This document shows positions 40,560-48,830 of a stretch of DNA of 64,000 bases, piece after piece; the stretch's first letter is position 1; every line of letters starts with the position of its first letter. Below the pieces are notes generated by a model. The model did no database searches, was not told the origin of the DNA, and saw only the letters and a program-made list of their open reading frames with translations. The DNA comes from Pantoea endophytica (GTDB lineage Bacteria; Pseudomonadota; Gammaproteobacteria; Enterobacterales; Enterobacteriaceae): contig NZ_PJRT01000007.1 in the NCBI RefSeq assembly GCF_002858935.1, forward strand, positions 186,001-250,000, read 5' to 3'. The position numbers and the translations under genes are program-made.

Positions 40560-41210
40560 ATGGGGCTGGATCAACAGGTAGTGGCCGCGCTGCCGGAACT
40601 CGGACACGGCCTGCTGATGACGCTGGTGCTCACCGTGCTGGCGTCATTAGTCAGCGTGGTGATGGGGCAGCTCGGCTGCTTCCTGCAGCTGCGTCGTGCC
40701 TGGATCTGGCGCGCCATCGGGCGTTTCTATGTCAGCGTGATGCGCGGAACGCCAGCGATTGTGCAGCTGTTTGTGGTGTTTTTCACCCTGCCGCGGCTGG
40801 GATTGGGCGGTCAGCCGATGCTGGCGGCGGTGATTGCCATTGGCCTCAACAGCGGCGCGTACGTGGCGGAAATCCTGCGCGTGAATCGCAGCCTGGTGAC
40901 GCGCGGACAGCTGGAAGCATCGCGCACGCTGGGTCTGAGCCGCCTGCTGACGTGGTGGTACGTCATCAATCCCCAAGTGATGCGCGCCAGTCTGCCGATG
41001 CTGGTGAATGAATTTACCATTCTGCTGAAAACCACGCCGCTAGCGTCGGTGGTGGCGCTCACTGAACTGACCTACGCCGGACAGATCGTCATCGCCCGCA
41101 CCTACGAAGCTACGCAAGTGCTGCTGCTGGTGGCGGCCGGTTATCTGCTGATCGCCATGCCGTTAATTGCGGCGGCGCGCCGTTTAGAAGCGAAGCGGAG
41201 GTTGGTGTAA
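40560..41210 (+). CDS. Amino-acid-type ABC permease 1
   Basis: 216 residues with about five hydrophobic helices. The permease coupling loop is LEASRTLGLSRLLTWWYVINPQVMRASLP (EAA motif). LPELGHGLLMTLVLTVLASLVSVVMGQ is the HisM/GlnP-type N-terminus. It overlaps permease 2 by one base (TAATG). The two different permeases form a heterodimer, but no ATP-binding subunit gene is present in the cassette. Confidence 0.9.
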   Translation: MGLDQQVVAALPELGHGLLMTLVLTVLASLVSVVMGQLGCFLQLRRAWIWRAIGRFYVSVMRGTPAIVQLFVVFFTLPRLGLGGQPMLAAVIAIGLNSGAYVAEILRVNRSLVTRGQLEASRTLGLSRLLTWWYVINPQVMRASLPMLVNEFTILLKTTPLASVVALTELTYAGQIVIARTYEATQVLLLVAAGYLLIAMPLIAAARRLEAKRRLV

Positions 41211-41875
41211 TGGATTGGCAGGCAATTATCACCTCTCTGCCGTCGCTCGGTGACGGCCTGCTCGCCACCTTGCAGCTTTGTCTGGTGGCGGCGCTCTGCT
41301 CACTACTGTGGGGCGCGCTATTGGCCGTGCTGCTGATGCGTGCCTCGCGGTTCTGGCTGCGTTTGCTCAATCTTTACAGCGGCTTAACCCTCGCGCTGCC
41401 GCTGCTGGTGGTGATCTATCTGCTCTATTTTGTGTTGCCGGAATATGACATCACGCTGTCGTCGCCGGTGGTGGGCGTGCTGGCATTGACGCTCTACTAC
41501 GCGCCTTACATTGCGCAGGTGATCCGCTCGGCGATTGATGCGCTGCCGCAAGGGCAGTGGGAAGCGTGCCGCGTGTTGGGCCTGAGCCGCAGCGAACAAC
41601 TGCGTGACGTGGTGCTGCCGCAAACGCTGCCGCAGATGTTGTCGCCGCTGGTCGGGCTGATGATCGGGTTGATTAAAGACTCCGCGCTGCTGTCGATTGT
41701 CTCGGTGCAGGAGTTTATGTACGCCGCCAAACAGGCGATTTCGGATACCTACGCGCCGCTGGAGATCTATCTCACGGTGGCGCTCTGTTACTGGCTGCTC
41801 AACAGCATTATCGACTGGCTGGCGCGCGGCCTTGAATCTCGCATGACGCGCTATCGTCGTGCCATGCAGCATTAA
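41210..41875 (+). CDS. Amino-acid-type ABC permease 2
   Basis: 221 residues with five predicted helices. The EAA loop reads QWEACRVLGLSRSEQLRDVVLPQTLPQMLSPL. The N-terminal LPSLGDGLLATLQLCLVAALCSLLWG mirrors permease 1, consistent with duplication. KDSALLSIVSVQEFMY is a typical helix. The start overlaps the preceding stop by one base. The partner ATPase must be encoded elsewhere if the system works. Confidence 0.9.
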   Translation: MDWQAIITSLPSLGDGLLATLQLCLVAALCSLLWGALLAVLLMRASRFWLRLLNLYSGLTLALPLLVVIYLLYFVLPEYDITLSSPVVGVLALTLYYAPYIAQVIRSAIDALPQGQWEACRVLGLSRSEQLRDVVLPQTLPQMLSPLVGLMIGLIKDSALLSIVSVQEFMYAAKQAISDTYAPLEIYLTVALCYWLLNSIIDWLARGLESRMTRYRRAMQH

Positions 41876-41888
41876 TCAGGAGAACAAC

Positions 41889-42560
41889 ATGTCGGCTGAA
41901 TTTCAGCATCGTGAAGCGATGACCATCCCGGCGCGCTACGGCAAAGCGGTGCGCTTGAAGCAAGGTGAAGCGGTGCAGGTGATTAACCTGCACGGCACGC
42001 AGGTGGTGGATTGCTGGGCGTACAACGCTGAGGATGTGAGTGAATATATGTGTATGGAGGCGACGCGCGTGTGGAATCAGCGTCTCAATCCCAAAGTGGG
42101 CGACAGCTTTATCACCAGCCAGCGCCATCCGATTTTGACGCTGGTGGCGGATACCTCGCCAGGCGTGCACGACACCTTTATGGCGGCCTGCGATGCGCGT
42201 CGTTATGAGCTGCTCGGCTGCACCGAACCGCATCGCAACTGCCATGACAATCTGTTTGAAGGCATGCGTGAGCTGGGCGTGACGCTGCCGCATGGCAATC
42301 TGGCCTCGTTTAATATCTTTATGAATATTCAGGTGCAGCCGGATGGCATCACGCTGAAGACGCTGCCGGTGGTGACGAAGCCGGGTGACTATATTGTGCT
42401 GCGCGCCGAGATGGACTGTTTTGTGGCGTTTTCCGCCTGTCCGCAGGATATCGTCAGCATTCAGGGGCAGGGCGACAACACCCCGCGCGATGCCGAGCTG
42501 CGTATTCTGACCAGCGGTTTCCCGCAGGTGCAGGTACAGGGGGCATGGGTTCCGGCTTGA
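41889..42560 (+). CDS. DUF1989 protein, copy 3
   Basis: 223 residues from the ATG at 41889 (CAGGAG upstream). It keeps the full motif set: LHGTQVVDCWAYNAEDVSEYM, PHRNCHDNLFEGMRELG and AFSACPQDIVSIQG, and so is closer to copy 1 than to copy 2. It carries an extra cysteine in VVDCW. Three DUF1989 genes around one permease pair is unusual; the known deiminase systems have two. The gene ends just before repeat copy B. Function is predicted only to the level of a C-N hydrolase/deiminase-like family. Confidence 0.84.
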   Translation: MSAEFQHREAMTIPARYGKAVRLKQGEAVQVINLHGTQVVDCWAYNAEDVSEYMCMEATRVWNQRLNPKVGDSFITSQRHPILTLVADTSPGVHDTFMAACDARRYELLGCTEPHRNCHDNLFEGMRELGVTLPHGNLASFNIFMNIQVQPDGITLKTLPVVTKPGDYIVLRAEMDCFVAFSACPQDIVSIQGQGDNTPRDAELRILTSGFPQVQVQGAWVPA

Positions 42561-42578
42561 CTGTGCACGCTGTCCCTG

Positions 42579-42753
42579 TGCACGCTGTCCCCCATCCCGG
42601 CCTTCCCCCATGAATGGGGGAAGGAGACGCTGCCACATGCAGCTTCAGAACTATCATATTGCAGCATCTTCCTCCCCCATTTATGGGGGAGGACCGAGGA
42701 GGGGGACAGCAATCACCGACCGAGGAGGGGGACAGCCAGCACCGACAGCCAGC
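42579..42753. repeat. MITE-like palindromic repeat, copy B (inverted relative to A)
   Basis: Nearly the reverse complement of copy A: CCCCCATCCCGGCCTTCCCC, GAAGGAGACGCTGCCACATG and GCAGCATCTTCCTCCCCCAT are shared. Both edges carry short tandem duplications: TGTGCACGCTGTCCC twice at 42562-42591, and CCGAGGAGGGGGACAGC twice between 42694 and 42736. This suggests slippage or nested partial copies. Confidence 0.83.
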
Positions 42754-42758
42754 ACGAT

Positions 42759-43385
42759 CTAAGACTTCACCACCCCATCCAGCCACGCCTGAAAGCGTGC
42801 GTACGGTACATACAGCGCCACATTCTTAAACAGCGTTTTGCCGCTTTTATTGTCATCAATCTGGCTGCTGTAACCGACAATCACCCCCGCCAGCGTATCA
42901 TCGCTGGCGTTATACACCGCGCCGCCGGACATACCTTTCACCACGCCGGCATTGGCCGCCACCACCACACAGCTGGCTTTGTTCCAGTCATTCGCCAGCG
43001 TGGTATTGATCAGATTCTTGCCGCTTGACGCTACCGGCATCGCGGAAATAAAGCTGTAGCCATACAGATTCACGTCGTCGCCGATATGGCTATTGCGGAA
43101 CGGCGGCGGCAAATTGGCTTCGCTGTTTTTATGGTACACCACGGCGATATCGCATTCGGGATGCCAGGCTTTCACCCGATAGAGTGAATACTTCGCCACG
43201 TGGGCCGCCGTCAGGCTGTATTCGGGCGTGAGAGGAATGGTGGTGCCAAGCGCACCAATGCCCAGCACCGTTGGAATGCCGGTGACGGTCATATCGACGC
43301 GTTTTGCTGCTTCTTTGCTGTATTCGTAATGCCCAACAGAGCAGCCGCTTAGGCAGCCAACCGTTAGCGCGATGAGCCATCGCAT
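42759..43385 (-). CDS. Trypsin-like serine protease lipoprotein
   Basis: 208 residues from the ATG at 43383-43385. The signal ends in the lipobox LSGC (Cys15). A small S1-type protease domain has catalytic His62 (LTAAHVA), Asp79 (CDIAVVYH) and Ser153 (GMSGGAV). It lacks a PDZ domain and is shorter than DegP-type proteases. Predicted to sit on the periplasmic side of the outer membrane or at the inner membrane. A perfect CRP core site lies 108 bp upstream of the start. The target is unknown. A longer opening of 15 codons is less likely. Confidence 0.82.
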   Translation of the reverse strand: MRWLIALTVGCLSGCSVGHYEYSKEAAKRVDMTVTGIPTVLGIGALGTTIPLTPEYSLTAAHVAKYSLYRVKAWHPECDIAVVYHKNSEANLPPPFRNSHIGDDVNLYGYSFISAMPVASSGKNLINTTLANDWNKASCVVVAANAGVVKGMSGGAVYNASDDTLAGVIVGYSSQIDDNKSGKTLFKNVALYVPYARFQAWLDGVVKS

Positions 43386-43492
43386 ACGCTTTCCCCTCGA
43401 TTTTTGACACCCCATAACCGGGCAATCCATTGAGGTATCGGCAGTGCACGCCCATCCTTTACTGTTTGATTTTTCGCCAAAAGCTGACTCAC

Positions 43493-43508
43493 TGTGATAA
43501 CGATCACA
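43493..43508. promoter_or_regulatory. Perfect CRP core site
   Basis: TGTGATAACGATCACA is an exact TGTGA-N6-TCACA match. It lies between the divergent protease lipoprotein (start 43385) and MFS gene (start 43748), in a 362-bp gene-free stretch. The MFS side also has a hairpin at 43693-43714 (CCGTACTGCG with CGCAGTGCGG, one mismatch). Confidence 0.7.
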
Positions 43509-43747
43509 CCCTTCTCAAGCGTAGCGCGGAAACCTCCATCTGTCTCAATGGTTAGTCAGTGACATTTTCGCGCGCAGGGATTATTGCTACGGGCGCAAAA
43601 TAGTCTTGCGGCGCGCAGGGTGGTTGGCATGGAAGGGCTATGCTTTAATAACAATGTGACGCAGTTCAAATTTTAATAAGCGTCTGTTGTCACCGTACTG
43701 CGTTCGCAGTGCGGCCCGCCTGCAAAAAATTATTGGGAGAGTGTGTT

Positions 43748-44911
43748 ATGCCTGTTGCATTACTGGCGCTGGCGCTGAGTGCGTTCGCCATCGGCACCAC
43801 GGAATTCGTCATTATGGGATTGCTGCCCGAGGTGGCGGGTGATCTGCAAGTGACCATTCCTTCTGCGGGATGGCTGATCAGCGGCTACGCGCTGGGCGTT
43901 GCTATTGGCGCGCCGATCATGGCGTTGCTGACCGCCAAACTGCCGCGTAAACGTACTCTGATTCTGCTGATGATCATCTTCATCATCGGTAACGTGCTCT
44001 GTGCATTGGCCTACACCTACAACCTGCTGATGCTGGCGCGAGTGGTGACGGCGCTGTGTCACGGTGCGTTCTTCGGCATCGGTGCAGTGGTGGCGGCGAG
44101 CCTGGTCGCTCCAGGTAAACAAGCTTCTGCCGTGGCGCTGATGTTCACCGGTTTGACGCTGGCCAACGTGCTCGGCGTGCCGCTCGGCACCTGGTTTGGT
44201 CAGATGTTTGGCTGGCGCGCCACCTTCTGGGGCGTGGCGATCATCGGCATCTTCGCCTTTATCGCGCTGATGGTGAGCCTGCCGACCAACAAAGAAGAGA
44301 AGCCGGTGCATCTGGCGAGTGAAATCAGCGCGCTGGCCAACGGCAAACTGTGGCTGTCGCTGCTGATGACGGTGTTCTTTGCGGCGGCGATGTTTGCGCT
44401 GTTTAGCTACATTGCCCCGTTGCTGCTGCAGGTGACCGGTATCTCGGATCGGGGTGTTAGCTGGACGCTGTTCCTGATTGGCGCGGGGCTGACCGTCGGT
44501 AACATCCTCGGCGGCAAGCTGGCCGACTGGAAAGTGTCGTTCAGCCTGATCCTCAGCTTTGTGCTGATTGCAGTGTTCTCGCTGCTGTTCAGCTGGACCA
44601 GCCATGCGCTGTGGCTGGCGGAAATCACGCTGTTCCTGTGGGCGATGGCGACCTTCGCCACCGTGCCGGGCTTGCAGATTAACGTGGTGCGCCACGGCAA
44701 AGATGCGCCGAATCTGGTCTCTACGCTGAATATCTCCGCTTTCAACGTCGGCAATGCGCTCGGCGCGTGGGTCGGTGGCGCGGTGATCGAGAAAGGGTAC
44801 GGCCTGACGTCGGTGCCGGTTGCCGCTGCTGCGCTGGCCGCGGTCGGACTGGTGATCTGCCTGATCACCTTCCGCAAAGCGGGCGGGCAGGGCGAAGCGG
44901 TCAACGCTTAA
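43748..44911 (+). CDS. MFS transporter, DHA1 (AraJ/YdhP-like)
   Basis: 387 residues with twelve hydrophobic segments. SAFAIGTTEFVIMGLLPEVAGDL at helix 1, SGYALGVAIGAPIMALLTAKLPRKRTL and the C-motif-like LTLANVLGVPLGTWFGQ place it with the DHA1 drug/sugar exporters near AraJ and YdhP. The start is ATG at 43748 after GGGAGAG. Its TAA overlaps the lysR stop by four bases. Substrate unknown; a role in amino acid or arabinose export cannot be assigned from sequence. Confidence 0.87.
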   Translation: MPVALLALALSAFAIGTTEFVIMGLLPEVAGDLQVTIPSAGWLISGYALGVAIGAPIMALLTAKLPRKRTLILLMIIFIIGNVLCALAYTYNLLMLARVVTALCHGAFFGIGAVVAASLVAPGKQASAVALMFTGLTLANVLGVPLGTWFGQMFGWRATFWGVAIIGIFAFIALMVSLPTNKEEKPVHLASEISALANGKLWLSLLMTVFFAAAMFALFSYIAPLLLQVTGISDRGVSWTLFLIGAGLTVGNILGGKLADWKVSFSLILSFVLIAVFSLLFSWTSHALWLAEITLFLWAMATFATVPGLQINVVRHGKDAPNLVSTLNISAFNVGNALGAWVGGAVIEKGYGLTSVPVAAAALAAVGLVICLITFRKAGGQGEAVNA

Positions 44912-45828
44912 GCCAGCCGCTCGGCAATACGTTGTGGAAACGCCGCCACGTGCTGTTGCAGGTGGTCGCAGAAGTGATCGACCAGCGCCGAAGCCGGTCG
45001 ATGCTGCGGCCGCACTAAACTCACGGTGAAGGGCACGGCAATATTGAAGCGACGCATCACCACACCGCTGTCGGCGTAATCCAGCGCCGTCAGCGGATTC
45101 ACAATCGAAATCCCCACGCCCGCGCGCACCATCGCGCACACTGACGCCGCGCTGTGCGTCTCCAGCACCAGACGACGCTCCACATTCTGCTCATGAAACA
45201 GGGAATCCAGCAGCTGGCGATAGCTATCGCTGCGCGACAGGCTGACGTAGTTTTCACCGTGGAAATCCTGCGGCGTCAGCACCTCGCGCTGACACAGCGG
45301 ATGCTGTGGCGGCAGCACGCACACTTCGTCACAGGTCAGCAGCGGCAAGCGTTCGGTGCCCGCCGGTGCGTGTTGGGTTTCGGTCAGGCCGAGATCGTAA
45401 CGCTGTGCCGACAGCCACTCTTCCAGCAACGGCGACTCCTGCGGAATGATATTCAGGCTGACCTGCGGATAGCGCTGAAGAAAGGGCTGCAGCAGCGGCG
45501 GCAACAGCGACTGAGAAAACACGGGCAGGCAGGCGATCGACAATTCACCCTGACGAAACTGACGCAACCCTTCGGCGGCATCCATGATGCGATCTAGCCC
45601 GTACCACGAGCGCTGCACCTCTTCGTACAGCCGCAAGCCTTGTACCGTGGGCTGCAGGCGGCCGCGCACCCGTTCGAACAGCTGCAGGCCGAGCTGCTGC
45701 TCAAGGCGCGCCAGTTCGCGGCTCACCGTAGGCTGCGAAGTGTGCAGCAGCGTCGCGGCCTGCGTCAGGTTGCCGCTGGTCATCACCGCGTGAAAAATTT
45801 CGATATGTCGCCAGTTAATTTTTGCCAT
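44908..45828 (-). CDS. lysR: LysR, activator of lysA
   Basis: The founding LysR-type regulator, which activates lysA when diaminopimelate is present. From the ATG at 45826-45828 (GGAGGAG three bases upstream) it has 306 residues. NWRHIEIFHAVMTSGNLTQAATLLHTSQPTVSRELARLE is the helix-turn-helix, almost as in E. coli, and THSAASVCAMVRAGVGISIVNPLTALDY is conserved in the effector domain. An ATG seven codons upstream would overlap the ribosome site. It is divergent from lysA with 110 bp between starts, which must hold the LysR operator. Confidence 0.97.
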   Translation of the reverse strand: MAKINWRHIEIFHAVMTSGNLTQAATLLHTSQPTVSRELARLEQQLGLQLFERVRGRLQPTVQGLRLYEEVQRSWYGLDRIMDAAEGLRQFRQGELSIACLPVFSQSLLPPLLQPFLQRYPQVSLNIIPQESPLLEEWLSAQRYDLGLTETQHAPAGTERLPLLTCDEVCVLPPQHPLCQREVLTPQDFHGENYVSLSRSDSYRQLLDSLFHEQNVERRLVLETHSAASVCAMVRAGVGISIVNPLTALDYADSGVVMRRFNIAVPFTVSLVRPQHRPASALVDHFCDHLQQHVAAFPQRIAERLA

Positions 45829-45938
45829 TGTCTCCTCCAGATAACCCATATCATATTTGTATAGACGTCGCTAAAACAGATATTTTTCTGAATTGATGCG
45901 CTGTGGCTAAATAGCCTCAATGACACAGGAGAATTGAC

Positions 45939-47192
45939 ATGCCACGCCCACTCAACAACACCGAAACCGCGTTAACTGCCGCCAACTTACTGCCGCTGGC
46001 GCAGCGTTATGCCGGCCCATTCTGGGCTTATGATGCGGCGATTATTCAGCAGCGCATTGCGCAGCTCGGCGCCTTCGACGTGGTGCGTTTTGCGCAAAAA
46101 GCCTGCTCCAACATCCACATTTTGCGTCTGATGCGTGCGGCGGGTGTCAAAGTCGATTCGGTGTCGCTGGGTGAAATCGAGCGTGCTATTGCCGCCGGTT
46201 ATCAGCCGGGCGGCGAAGATATCGTCTTCACCGCCGATGTGTTTGATCAGCCAACCCTGACGCGTATCGCCGAGCTGAAAGTGCCGGTCAATGCCGGTTC
46301 GGTGGATATGCTGCATCAACTGGGCGAGCTGTCACCGGGCCACGCGGTGTGGCTGCGCATCAATCCGGGTTTTGGTCACGGTCACAGCCAGAAAACCAAC
46401 ACCGGCGGTGAGAACAGTAAACACGGCATCTGGCACAGCGATCTGCCGCTGGCGCTGGCGGCGATTCAGCAGCACGGCCTGCGTCTGGTCGGCCTGCATA
46501 TGCACATCGGTTCCGGCGTGGATTATGGCCATCTGCAGCAGGTGTGTGACGCGATGGTCGATCAGGTGGTGGCGTTTGGGCAGGATTTGGAAGCGATTTC
46601 TGCCGGTGGCGGTTTGTCGATTCCGTATCGTTTTGACGAGGAAGCCATTGATACCCAGCACTATTACGGCTTGTGGAACGGCGCGCGTGAGCGTATCGCT
46701 GCGCACCTCGGTCACCCGGTGAAACTGGAGATTGAGCCAGGCCGCTTCCTGGTTGCTGAATCGGGCGTGCTGGTGTCACAGGTACGCGCGGTAAAAGAGA
46801 TGGGCAGCCGTCACTTTGTGCTGGTCGATGCCGGTTTCAGCGATTTGATGCGTCCGTCAATGTACGGCAGCTATCACCACATTTCTCTGCTGCCGGTCGA
46901 TGGCCGCGCGCTGGGCGACGCCACCGTGGAGAGCGTAGTGGCCGGTCCGCTGTGTGAATCGGGCGACGTGTTCACGCAACTGGAAGGTGGCAAAGTAGAA
47001 ACCCGTGCGCTGCCTGTGGCGCAGGTCGGCGATTATCTGGTGTTCCACGATACCGGCGCATACGGCGCGTCGATGTCGTCGAACTACAACAGCCGTCCAC
47101 TGATTCCGGAAGTGCTGTTCGAGAATGGCGCGGCGCGTGAAATTCGTCGTGCGCAGACCATTCAGGAGCTGCTGGCGCTGGAGCTGATTTGA
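45939..47192 (+). CDS. lysA: Diaminopimelate decarboxylase
   Basis: Catalyses the last step of lysine synthesis, meso-DAP to lysine. PLP enzyme of 417 residues with the PLP lysine at position 54 (RFAQKACSNIHIL), SVSLGEIE, the HIGSG PLP-phosphate loop, EPGRFLVAESG and the substrate-binding CESGD. ACACAGGAGAA precedes the ATG. It is divergent from its activator lysR. The stop (TGA) overlaps the next gene's ATG by one base. Confidence 0.97.
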   Translation: MPRPLNNTETALTAANLLPLAQRYAGPFWAYDAAIIQQRIAQLGAFDVVRFAQKACSNIHILRLMRAAGVKVDSVSLGEIERAIAAGYQPGGEDIVFTADVFDQPTLTRIAELKVPVNAGSVDMLHQLGELSPGHAVWLRINPGFGHGHSQKTNTGGENSKHGIWHSDLPLALAAIQQHGLRLVGLHMHIGSGVDYGHLQQVCDAMVDQVVAFGQDLEAISAGGGLSIPYRFDEEAIDTQHYYGLWNGARERIAAHLGHPVKLEIEPGRFLVAESGVLVSQVRAVKEMGSRHFVLVDAGFSDLMRPSMYGSYHHISLLPVDGRALGDATVESVVAGPLCESGDVFTQLEGGKVETRALPVAQVGDYLVFHDTGAYGASMSSNYNSRPLIPEVLFENGAAREIRRAQTIQELLALELI

Positions 47193-47641
47193 TGAAGATC
47201 GTCGCGCTCAGCGAGGTGCCGCATCACGCCACGCAGATCACCGACTGGCTGTGGCAGGCGTTTGGTGACGGTACGTCGCGTGAGTTTTACCACAGCATTG
47301 TGCGCAGCAGCCTCAACGGCGCCGACTTTCCGGTGACCTTCGTAGCGCTCGACGGCGACATACCGCTCGGCACGGTGGGATTCTGGCGCTGCGATTTGAT
47401 TAGCCGTCAGGATCTCACGCCGTGGGTGGCGGCGCTGTTTGTTGAGGAGTCCGCGCGCGGCAAGGGATTGAGCAAAGCGCTGCAGCAGCATGTGATCGAT
47501 TTCGCGCAGCAGCGCGGTCATGACAAGCTGTGGTTATGGTCCACCTTTGGCGGCTATTACGAACGTTTTGGCTGGCAGTATCAATGCGACGCGCTGGAGT
47601 TCCCGGATGTGCGGGTGAAGGTGTATTCGCGGGATTTGTGA
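47192..47641 (+). CDS. GNAT-family N-acetyltransferase
   Basis: 149 residues. The acetyl-CoA-binding motif A is AALFVEESARGKGLSKALQQHVIDFA and the C-terminal LWLWSTFGGYYERFGWQYQ is typical of GNAT motif B. The ATG overlaps the lysA stop (TGATG), so it is translationally coupled to lysine synthesis. A link to an amino acid substrate is conceivable but not shown. A palindromic repeat follows. Confidence 0.85.
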   Translation: MKIVALSEVPHHATQITDWLWQAFGDGTSREFYHSIVRSSLNGADFPVTFVALDGDIPLGTVGFWRCDLISRQDLTPWVAALFVEESARGKGLSKALQQHVIDFAQQRGHDKLWLWSTFGGYYERFGWQYQCDALEFPDVRVKVYSRDL

Positions 47642-47649
47642 TAGTTGGG

Positions 47650-47789
47650 TGCGCGTTGTCCCTCATCCCAGCCTTCTCCCGCAAGCGGGAGAAGGAGCCG
47701 CCCGAGCAAGCTGTAAATCCGAGGTTCACTCCACCTAATCATTCCCTCTCCCGCTTGCGGGAGAGGGTTAAGGTGAGGGAAAGCGCGCA
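47650..47789. repeat. Palindromic repeat with two hairpins, copy C
   Basis: A 140-bp element with imperfect outer arms (TGCGCG at the left, GCGCGCA at the right). Two internal perfect hairpins are TTCTCCCGC-AA-GCGGGAGAA and CCTCTCCCGC-TT-GCGGGAGAGG. GTCCCTCATCCCAGCCTTC parallels GTCCCCCATCCCGGCCTTC in copy B, so it looks like a diverged member of the same superfamily. It lies between convergent GNAT and galR genes. Confidence 0.75.
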
Positions 47790-47796
47790 CCAGGAT

Positions 47797-48798
47797 TTAA
47801 CCCGGCCCACTCACCGAATGCCGTCTTACCAGCGTGGGGCTAAACATATTGGTCACTTCCGGCATCTCGCTGCCATTGGCTAACGCCAGCGCCAACTGCG
47901 CGGCCTGTTGCGCCATCGTGACAATTGGATAACGCACCGTCGTCAAACGCGGGCGCACATAGCGCGACACCAGCACATCATCGAAGCCAATCAGCGACAT
48001 CTCTTCCGGCACGCGAATGCCGTTATCACTCAGCACCGCCAGCGCACCGGCGGCCATCGAATCGTTGTAACAGGCCACCGCCGTGAACTGCTTGCCGCGT
48101 CCCATCAATTCGGTCATCGCCTGTTCGCCGCCCACCTCGTCTGGTTCGCCCCACGCCACCAAACGGTCGTTACACGGCAAACCGTGCTCTTTCAGCGCGT
48201 CGTAATAGCCTTGCAGACGATCTTCGGCATCGGAAATGGTGTGCGTGGAGCAAATAAAGGCGATTTGCGTATGGCCTTGCTGAATCAGATGGCGCGTTGC
48301 CAGCCAGGCGCCGTAGCGGTCATCCAGCGCGATGCAGCGATGTTCAAAGCCTTTCAGCAGGCGATTCAGCAGCACCATGCCCGGCACTTGCTTCATCAGC
48401 ATCTCTAAATCGTCGTCGGGGATTTTCTTGGCATGCACCACTAAGGCGGCGCAGCGATGGCGCATCAGTTGCTCAATCGCCTGACGCTCTTTTTGCTCAT
48501 TGTGGTAACCGTTACCAATCAGCAAAAAGTTGCCGGTCTGGCCTGCAACTTCATCCACCGCTTTGACCATCGCGCCAAAAAACGGATCGGAAACATCGCC
48601 CACCACTAAACCCAGTGTTTCGGTGGATTGCTGCGCCAGGGCGCGTGCGTTGGCGTTCGGGTGATACTGCAACTGCTCCATTGCCGCCGTAACGGCGAGG
48701 CGAGAACTCTCGCTGGCTTTGGGCGAATTATTGATGACGCGGGAGACGGTCGCAACCGACACCCCAGCCATACGGGCAACATCCTTAATGGTAGCCAT
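47797..48798 (-). CDS. galR: Galactose operon repressor GalR
   Basis: LacI-family repressor of galactose genes. The ATG at 48796-48798 begins MATIKDVARMAGVSVATVSRVINNSPKASESSRLAV, identical in pattern to E. coli GalR, and gives 333 residues. The ligand domain contains LIGNGYHNEQKERQAIEQL and LIGFDDVLVSRYVRP. It neighbours lysA as in E. coli. A GalR-type operator lies 17 bp upstream of its start, indicating autoregulation. A 34-codon N-terminal extension is not supported. Confidence 0.95.
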   Translation of the reverse strand: MATIKDVARMAGVSVATVSRVINNSPKASESSRLAVTAAMEQLQYHPNANARALAQQSTETLGLVVGDVSDPFFGAMVKAVDEVAGQTGNFLLIGNGYHNEQKERQAIEQLMRHRCAALVVHAKKIPDDDLEMLMKQVPGMVLLNRLLKGFEHRCIALDDRYGAWLATRHLIQQGHTQIAFICSTHTISDAEDRLQGYYDALKEHGLPCNDRLVAWGEPDEVGGEQAMTELMGRGKQFTAVACYNDSMAAGALAVLSDNGIRVPEEMSLIGFDDVLVSRYVRPRLTTVRYPIVTMAQQAAQLALALANGSEMPEVTNMFSPTLVRRHSVSGPG

Positions 48799-48814
48799 GC
48801 GATTATCGACATCC

Positions 48815-48830
48815 GGGAAAACGTTTACAC
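48815..48830. promoter_or_regulatory. GalR-type operator upstream of galR
   Basis: GGGAAAACGTTTACAC matches the palindrome GTGTAAACGTTTACAC at 14 of 16 positions. It lies 17 to 32 bp before the galR start codon and about 165 bp before the divergent molybdoenzyme gene. Confidence 0.65.

Noticed and set aside
37121..42753. CRISPR-like reading of the repeats
   Set aside because: Only two inverted copies 5 kb apart with hairpins; no short direct repeats with regular spacers and no cas genes.
43760..45139. 459-codon minus-strand ORF
   Set aside because: Antisense shadow of the MFS gene, rich in Gln, His and Arg, with no domain-like order.
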